Of a DNA stretch of 9,778 bases, positions 5,345-9,778 are shown piece by piece. The DNA is from JBKHHU01 sp046539045 (lineage in GTDB: Bacteria > Planctomycetota > Phycisphaerae > SM23-33). The notes beneath the pieces were generated by a model. The model saw only the letters and a program-made list of their open reading frames with translations. It had not been told where the DNA came from and did not search any database. Position 1 is the first letter of the stretch; the number at the start of each line of letters is the position of its first letter. Both the position numbers and the translations under genes were made by a program. Where the stretch lies: assembly GCA_046539045.1 (NCBI GenBank), contig JBKHHU010000134.1:1-9778 (forward strand), given 5' to 3'.

Positions 5345-5529
5345 GTGACCTTCCTCATGGCCGCGTCTCCTTCATGGAACAACTGGTTGAGCTGAGCGTG
5401 AACTGAATGCAGCGCTCCCCTGCGTCTCGCCGGTATTGTATACACCCCAACGCTTTGAACCCGCAGAAGTTTGCCGTTTTGGTGCGGAAGCAGCCGAACT
5501 GCCCTGCGCAACGCAGGTCGCCAACAGGG

Positions 5530-6348
5530 TTACTCAGCCAGCAGCAGAGGCAGCGTCCCTCGCCGGGGCCAGGGAACGCACGTATAGCCGACGTAATCCA
5601 GCAGACGTCGCTTCGCAGAGCCCGTAACATATGGGATCACAGCGGTTTGCAGCTTGGAACCCCTGGTGCGGTATTTGCGGTGATGTGCGGCGATCAACTC
5701 CGCCCGCTGGTCCCACAGGCCGGTGGGCGTCAGCAGCTTCCTGCCCTGCTCAATCACCTTAAGGCGGTCGGGGTTGTCAATCATCGCATTGAAATTACGG
5801 GCCACTCTGTCATACAAGTCTGTTTCCTGAAACGCCTTCCGGGGAAGCGGCCCGTCTGAGGGCAGCACGCCCGGCCGGGCCACCTGCACGCGGAAATCCT
5901 TATCCTCGGCCAGGATGACGTCGATCTGCTCCAGCGTCATGGACCTGCCGTCGACGCGGAAGGGGCGGCGCAGAATCATGGCAGCTTCCACTTCTTCTGT
6001 AAGTCCGGAGAGGGCGGCGAGTTTCATCGACCATGCGGCTCTGGCGTTCAACCAGTATGCCATGCGCGCCGAATCGCTTGCGTACAATTCTGGCGTGGAT
6101 GCCGGGCCGGCGATCTCCATCCGCCGCAGTTCGGCGTCCAGGAGTTGGATGTGCTCCTGCAAGGCGAACGGCCTGACGCGGCCGTCTTTGCTGACCGTTT
6201 TCCTCATCAGCCGGGACAGACGTTCGGTGTCCGCGGAAATCGTTGTGGGAGCATCGGTTAGCACCACCGGAGACGCAGTCGGCTCCCCGCACGCCGCCAC
6301 GGCGAGCAAAAGAACAAGCAGCCAGAGGTTGCAGAAAGAGCGAAGCAT
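5530..6348 (-). CDS. DUF547-like lipoprotein, degenerate
   Basis: The protein has 272 residues from the ATG at 6348. The signal MLRSFCNLWLLVLLLAVAAC has lipobox VAAC with Cys at residue 20. The body resembles DUF547: a WLNARAAWSMKLAA helix (99-112) where the family has W(I/L)NaYNAltl, FRVDGRSMTLEQIDVIL (130-146) where the family has gxxlTLddIEhxiL, and DFRVQVARPGVLPSDGPLP (151-169) where the family has DpRihfALvCaSxgCPpL. The usual His, Cys and second Cys of that last block are replaced by Q155, P159 and P163 or their neighbours, so any activity depending on them is probably lost. Neither this start nor the in-frame TTG at 6375 has a ribosome binding site. A TACAAT -10 box ends 7 bases before the ATG, so translation may be leaderless. 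It is probably anchored in the outer or inner membrane facing the periplasm. Confidence 0.7.
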   Translation of the reverse strand: MLRSFCNLWLLVLLLAVAACGEPTASPVVLTDAPTTISADTERLSRLMRKTVSKDGRVRPFALQEHIQLLDAELRRMEIAGPASTPELYASDSARMAYWLNARAAWSMKLAALSGLTEEVEAAMILRRPFRVDGRSMTLEQIDVILAEDKDFRVQVARPGVLPSDGPLPRKAFQETDLYDRVARNFNAMIDNPDRLKVIEQGRKLLTPTGLWDQRAELIAAHHRKYRTRGSKLQTAVIPYVTGSAKRRLLDYVGYTCVPWPRRGTLPLLLAE

Positions 6349-6355
6349 TGTGACT

Positions 6356-6361
6356 ATTGTA
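6356..6361 (-). promoter_or_regulatory. -10 box, possibly giving a leaderless DUF547-like mRNA
   Basis: TACAAT on the minus strand (complement of 6356-6361) lies 7 bases upstream of the ATG at 6348. A normal start 6-7 bases past the box would place the transcript end at or next to the ATG. No good -35 hexamer is visible, so the call is tentative. Confidence 0.3.
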
Positions 6362-6405
6362 TCGGCACGATGCAAGCAACATCATTATTGCGGGGGGAGA
6401 AACCA

Positions 6406-8127
6406 GTGGCCGAGGACAGCAACAGCAGCATGATGGGGCGAGTGATGAAATGGGTCGGCGGAATCATCCTGATCCTGCTCATTCTGGCAGCGATAGGGTT
6501 CTGGTACGTCAATACATACGTCGTGCCTGATAGGGTCGAGGAGGAAGTCCGAGCCCGCCTGGGGGAAACGTGGCAGGGCGAGGTCGAGATCGGACAAGTC
6601 GACGCGGGCATATTCCAGCCGGTCACTATTTCCAGCCTGCGTCTTCTGGGGCCGGATGGAAACCAGTGGGTTCGGATGGACCAACTGCGGGCCGAGGTGG
6701 ATATATGGGAGCAGAAGGCCAAGTCGGTTAATATCAAGACGCTGGACGTGACACTGTACGCGGAGGACGGGCAGGTGAACCTGCCGATCAAGCCCGCAGA
6801 AGACATCGAAACCCAACCATCGGAGCCGGTCGATATTCCCCCGGTTTTCGCTGAATCCTTTCAGTGTCAGGTGGTTACGGAGAAGGGGCAATCCGATCCG
6901 ATCGCCTTGCCGAAGGGGAGCATGTCCCTCAGCAGCGAGCAGCAGCTTCTGAAGCTCGATATGGATCTGGGCGGGGAATCGATAGCCAAGGATGTCTTGA
7001 AGATTTCCGGCACGGTTGATCCGGGCACGGCCGAGGTCGACATCGCGATCACGGGCGATTACTGGGTCTCCAAGCGTCTCGCCGACCGGTTGGGCAAAAC
7101 CATGGGCGCGCCAAAGCAACTGCAGGCCCAGTCGCGGGTCGTTATCGATTTGGACATTAACGGTAAGCTGAACGATTTCAAGGCCATACGCCCGGAAGGA
7201 GACGTGCGGCTGCGGCAGCTGACGCTCGCCACGGACAACGGGATCCTGGTGGACGACGTGAGCATGCTGGTTCATTTTACCAAGGATTCGGCCCAGATCA
7301 CACCCGACAGTGCGTCCGTCGAGTTCGCCGGCGGCCGAATGGCGTTTATGGGCCGACTCGTCATGGAGGTGGACAAACCGTTCCAGGCGTCCCTGTTCCT
7401 CAACGGCTCGCGGATCTCGATGCGGAAGCTGACCACTACTCTGGGTTGGTCCGACCCGGTTAAGCGGGGAAGCATGTCCTTCCGTTACTCGTGCAATATT
7501 AAAAACTTCGATGCGAATACCGCCGACGGGGAAGCGGTCGTGTTCATGGAAGAGGTGGATACCGTTTCCGTGCCGCTGCTGAAGGAACTCTTCCAGTTCG
7601 TAGGCGTCCCGGTCAAGGAACTGACGCTGTCGGACGTGCACGTCGCGGCGAAACAGTCCGGAAGCGTGCTGACCATTCAAGAGGGCAAGGCGGCCAATAC
7701 GCTCTCGGCCCTGTATGTGGAAAAGGGCGGAACGGTCGACGTAAACTCCCAAGTGCTGAACTTTTACGTAGTCGGCGTTCCGCTGAAGGATACCCGGGAT
7801 CTGCTCCTGCGAATTCCACTGGTGAACCTGCTGGTGCAGTTGAAGGACCGGTTGGTCCGGCTGCGGGTCAAGGGCGAATGGAGCAAGCCGCCGGCGCAGT
7901 TGATCTCCAAGCAGCCGGTCGAGGACGTGGCCACCGGGGCGCTGAATTTCCTCAAGGGCGTAGCAAAGACCGGTGGCGACATCGTTGCTCCGGCGATGAA
8001 TTTGCTGTCCGGGAATGGCAAGGCCGAGAGCAATGTCCCGCCGGAGAACAATACGCCACCGGCCGAGAGCAATGTCCCTTCTGAGGGCGATACCGCGCCG
8101 GCCGAGAGCAATGTCCCCCCGGAATGA
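6406..8127 (+). CDS. AsmA-like inner-membrane-anchored protein with repeat tail
   Basis: The protein has 573 residues from the GTG at 6406, chosen because GGGGGGAG (6392-6399) sits six bases before it. An in-frame ATG at 6370 lacks such a site. Residues 16-35 form one membrane span (WVGGIILILLILAAIGFWYV), placing the long remainder in the periplasm. The segment after it (EVEIGQVDAGIFQPVTISSL) has the AsmA-family pattern of a short strand pair near the membrane. The region near residues 430-510 (GGTVDVNSQVLNFYVVGVPL; IPLVNLLVQL; RVKGEW) resembles the AsmA-like C-terminal domain, in which extended beta-structure precedes a G-xW/L-xxP ending. AsmA/TamB relatives affect outer-membrane assembly and lipid transfer; that role here is inferred. 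The tail from residue 540 repeats AESNVPPENNTPP-like units. The length is mid-range for AsmA relatives. It diverges from the DUF547-like gene and converges on truD. Confidence 0.7.
   Translation: MAEDSNSSMMGRVMKWVGGIILILLILAAIGFWYVNTYVVPDRVEEEVRARLGETWQGEVEIGQVDAGIFQPVTISSLRLLGPDGNQWVRMDQLRAEVDIWEQKAKSVNIKTLDVTLYAEDGQVNLPIKPAEDIETQPSEPVDIPPVFAESFQCQVVTEKGQSDPIALPKGSMSLSSEQQLLKLDMDLGGESIAKDVLKISGTVDPGTAEVDIAITGDYWVSKRLADRLGKTMGAPKQLQAQSRVVIDLDINGKLNDFKAIRPEGDVRLRQLTLATDNGILVDDVSMLVHFTKDSAQITPDSASVEFAGGRMAFMGRLVMEVDKPFQASLFLNGSRISMRKLTTTLGWSDPVKRGSMSFRYSCNIKNFDANTADGEAVVFMEEVDTVSVPLLKELFQFVGVPVKELTLSDVHVAAKQSGSVLTIQEGKAANTLSALYVEKGGTVDVNSQVLNFYVVGVPLKDTRDLLLRIPLVNLLVQLKDRLVRLRVKGEWSKPPAQLISKQPVEDVATGALNFLKGVAKTGGDIVAPAMNLLSGNGKAESNVPPENNTPPAESNVPSEGDTAPAESNVPPE
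8023..8127 (+). repeat. 39-bp tandem repeat coding a 13-residue unit
   Basis: GCCGAGAGCAATGTCCC occurs at 8023-8039, 8062-8078 and 8101-8117, always 39 bases apart. The full units are 8023-8061 and 8062-8100, followed by a truncated third unit ending at the stop. They encode AESNVPPENNTPP, AESNVPSEGDTAP and AESNVPPE. The unit is Pro/Glu/Asn rich and probably disordered. Confidence 0.9.
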
Positions 8128-8146
8128 CCCCGCCGGGGCGGTCGAC

Positions 8147-8166
8147 AACTGCGGAAAACTGCGGAA
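8147..8166. repeat. 10-bp tandem repeat in convergent intergenic gap
   Basis: AACTGCGGAA is repeated directly at 8147-8156 and 8157-8166, overlapping the left arm of a weak hairpin (CGGAA/TTCCG, 8162-8166 with 8172-8176). The 126-base gap between the two convergent genes shows no clear intrinsic terminator for either. Confidence 0.6.
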
Positions 8167-8253
8167 AAACGTTCCGAGGCTGCCTGCGGTGCGGACGGCA
8201 AACCGGTCGTCGGATCGCCCTGCAAGGCACTTTCGCCGCCGTCTGACGCAAAA

Positions 8254-9477
8254 TCAATCGTTCTTCATCATTTCGCGCAATGCGACGGTCGCATAGCAGC
8301 CGGACTCGGCGCCGAATCGGACCTCGAAGAACTCGCCGTGCTCGTCCGATCCCGACTCGATGGCTGGGCGTTCCAGCAGAAACCGGGTCGCCCGGCGCGA
8401 GCCGCGACACTTCATCGGGCGAAGGTTGCCGAACTGCTCCAGCTCGATATCGTGAGCAGCCAGCACCGCCCGCTCGACTTTGCCCCACTCCCCGCCGGCG
8501 AATTTGCTCTTGCTGCCGAAAATCGGACCGGTCGGGCTGATCTCCCCCGCCTCCGCTCGCGGCTGCTCTACCGACGCATCCTCCACCTTGAACACCGCTC
8601 CATTGGCGTGCTTGACCGCCCAGTCGCCGTCGGCCAGCACGTCCATCTGCTCGAGCCGGCGGGCCAGCACCTCGTTGAACAGCAGGCTCTGGAAGGCAGA
8701 GACGTAAAGCCGCCGCATCCGCTTGTCCACGGCCCTGAACGCCGCCTTCGGGTCGCCTCGTCGCTTGTAGGCGATCAGGGCCTTCCGCTGGTCGACGAAC
8801 GGCCTGGGCCATTTCTTCAGCGCCCGGGCGAAATACCCGCCGTCAAAGGCGTCCCGCGCCGCACGGACGGCCGGGTGGTCGTCCGGACTCGGTCTGCCCA
8901 GCAGCAACTCGACGAACCGCTGCAGGTCACCGCGGACGATCGTTTCGCCTAGTTGCGCCGTGTCGCCCCGCCGGCCGAACCGCTGCTGGCCGAAATAGTT
9001 CGGTACGCCCCGCCGGGCGAGGATGTCCAGAATCTCCCGGGCCCTGCCCAGGTCGGCCGGGTTGATATCGCGGATACGAATGCGGAACAGGTTCCCCGCC
9101 AGGTGCCCGGTCTTGAGCTTGTTGCCGTGTCGCCCCGTCCAGATCACCTGCACCTGCGAGTCGGAATATTCGCCGAGCCGCTCCGGGTCGGCATGTTCGA
9201 GGCTCATCATCTGCGTGGTGACTGCCTGGGCGTCTTTCAGCCCGGCCACGCCGATGTCGATCCGCCGCACGCCCATGTGCCGGGCGATGCGCGTGACCGC
9301 CACCGGGGTCGGCACGCCGGTCTTCCGCACCTTGAAATAGACGTGATCGCCCTGGCCGGACGGCTCGTACAGCGGGACCTCATCGACCCGGAAATCATCA
9401 GGCCGCTGCTTGATCGCCCCGCCCACACCGCCAATCGACCGTGTCAGATACGGCAACTTGCTCGCGTCGGTACTCAT
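8254..9477 (-). CDS. truD: tRNA pseudouridine(13) synthase TruD
   Basis: The protein has 407 residues. It isomerises uridine 13 of tRNA to pseudouridine. The signature blocks are present in order: IKQRPDDFRVDEV (22-34, with the family Phe at F29), AGLKDAQAVTTQ (78-89) with catalytic Asp at D82, GNLFRIRIR (128-136) with conserved Asn N129, and NYFGQQRFG (160-168). The TruD-specific insertion domain follows and the C-terminal end includes RALKKW, YVSAFQSLLFN and GPIFG. All expected key residues are intact and the length is usual for the family. I chose the ATG at 9477 because GAGGAG (complement of 9481-9486) precedes it, though only 3 bases away, and because the TruD N-terminal motif follows at normal distance; upstream in-frame sequence is Pro-rich and unlike TruD. 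It stands alone, convergent with the AsmA-like gene. Confidence 0.95.
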   Translation of the reverse strand: MSTDASKLPYLTRSIGGVGGAIKQRPDDFRVDEVPLYEPSGQGDHVYFKVRKTGVPTPVAVTRIARHMGVRRIDIGVAGLKDAQAVTTQMMSLEHADPERLGEYSDSQVQVIWTGRHGNKLKTGHLAGNLFRIRIRDINPADLGRAREILDILARRGVPNYFGQQRFGRRGDTAQLGETIVRGDLQRFVELLLGRPSPDDHPAVRAARDAFDGGYFARALKKWPRPFVDQRKALIAYKRRGDPKAAFRAVDKRMRRLYVSAFQSLLFNEVLARRLEQMDVLADGDWAVKHANGAVFKVEDASVEQPRAEAGEISPTGPIFGSKSKFAGGEWGKVERAVLAAHDIELEQFGNLRPMKCRGSRRATRFLLERPAIESGSDEHGEFFEVRFGAESGCYATVALREMMKND

Positions 9478-9511
9478 ACACTCCTCGCCTGGGAAAATTC
9501 GTCGACGAGGC

Positions 9512-9540
9512 ATTGTAAGCCAGCCGGGCTGAACAGGAAA
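9512..9540 (-). promoter_or_regulatory. Candidate truD promoter
   Basis: On the minus strand TACAAT (complement of 9512-9517) is a good -10, and TTTCCT (complement of 9535-9540) is a weak -35 at 17 bases spacing. Transcription would start near 9505, about 28 bases before the truD ATG. Confidence 0.35.
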
Positions 9541-9642
9541 CCCCGGACCGGCGACACGAAGAGGAGCAGAGGGTGAATCGGAAGGCGGCAGGTAGGGCGT
9601 CAAATGCGGTGACCGCCAAGAGAGCCGATGACAGGGAGGCCG

Positions 9643-9768
9643 TTCCAGGCCAACGCATCTGTTTAGCAGTGATGCAGGAGATGCAGGGGGTGCGTGAGAA
9701 GGGTCGTTCCAGATGAACTCGGATTATCCGGCGCGAGCCTTTGCGTTGTACAGGCCAACGGCCTGGAA
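9643..9768. repeat. Short inverted and direct repeats upstream of truD
   Basis: TTCCAGGCC at 9643-9651 has its exact complement GGCCTGGAA at 9760-9768, and CAGGCCAACG occurs directly at 9646-9655 and 9751-9760. The right copy also forms a small hairpin, CAGGCC-AAC-GGCCTG (9751-9765). GTTCCAG recurs near 9706. The element may continue past the window end. Confidence 0.6.
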
Positions 9769-9778
9769 TCACTGGAGC

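Larger units (their letters stand above)
5190..5529. other. 340-base spacer with doubtful micro-ORFs
   Basis: This stretch separates two minus-strand lipoprotein genes. It contains a -10-like TACAAT on the minus strand (complement of 5435-5440) without a clear -35 partner, nested short minus-strand ORFs from ATGs at 5375 (6 codons) and 5358 (33 codons, with GGAG 8 bases upstream), and the frame described for 5228-5344. A 9-bp tandem repeat lies at 5242-5259. None is a confident gene. The spacer could be a long leader for the acidic lipoprotein or gene debris. Confidence 0.45.
9478..9778. other. Region upstream of truD without a supported gene
   Basis: These 301 bases hold the truD ribosome binding site and candidate promoter and a set of short repeats (see 9643-9768). 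A 47-codon plus-strand frame from GTG at 9573 has a good GAGGAG six bases before it, but its codon use (many AGG/AGA) and composition are not gene-like. I call no gene here. Confidence 0.5.

Noticed and set aside
6385..8148. 587-codon open frame on the minus strand opposite the AsmA-like gene
   Set aside because: It mirrors the plus-strand gene, which has a strong ribosome binding site, membrane anchor and family pattern. The antisense protein is rich in His/Arg/Gln with no domain.
9573..9716. 47-codon plus-strand ORF with a good Shine-Dalgarno
   Set aside because: Many AGG/AGA codons, no hydrophobic or conserved feature, and it lies in a repeat-bearing intergenic region. The site match may be chance.
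9398..9772. 124-codon minus-strand open frame overlapping the truD start
   Set aside because: It is in a different frame from truD, overlaps its conserved N terminus, and has no ribosome binding site or domain.

Overview
The window is GC-rich bacterial chromosome from a diderm. It carries several lipoproteins, a Tat-exported superoxide dismutase, an AsmA-like membrane protein and a TruD-type pseudouridine synthase. The lipoprotein style, a DUF2752 protein and a divergent DUF547-like protein suggest Planctomycetota or a relative. That placement is inference only, because no rRNA or other marker is present.

Left part (1-1457). The window opens with the last 32 codons of a PduO-type cob(I)alamin adenosyltransferase on the + strand. 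After about 250 bases of repeat-containing intergenic DNA comes a Tat-exported Fe/Mn superoxide dismutase (355-1125, +). A hairpin with an A8/T8 flank separates it from a convergent gene for a 77-residue membrane protein (1224-1457, -). That gene is preceded by a roughly 200-nt leader with a credible promoter and three successive hairpins.

Middle left (1743-3625, -). A compact three-gene operon reads DUF2752 membrane protein, lipoprotein A, lipoprotein B. The two lipoproteins look like paralogues, and the second starts inside the stop of the first (GTGA overlap).

Islet (about 3800-4730, +). This stretch is visibly richer in A and T. It has its own good sigma70-like promoter, a structured leader, a 211-residue protein of unusual two-part architecture, and a strong bidirectional terminator. 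It looks like acquired cargo inserted among lipoprotein genes.

Middle right (4782-6348, -). A small acidic lipoprotein with a predicted beta-sandwich body is followed by a 340-base spacer with doubtful micro-ORFs and then a DUF547-like lipoprotein that lacks the family's usual His/Cys positions. A gene starting 58 bases away in the opposite direction (6406-8127, +) encodes an AsmA-like inner-membrane-anchored protein ending in a 13-residue tandem repeat.

Right part (8128-9778). truD (8254-9477, -) converges on the AsmA-like gene. Its upstream 300 bases hold a plausible promoter and a cluster of short repeats with no supported gene. No tRNA, rRNA, CRISPR array or insertion sequence was seen.
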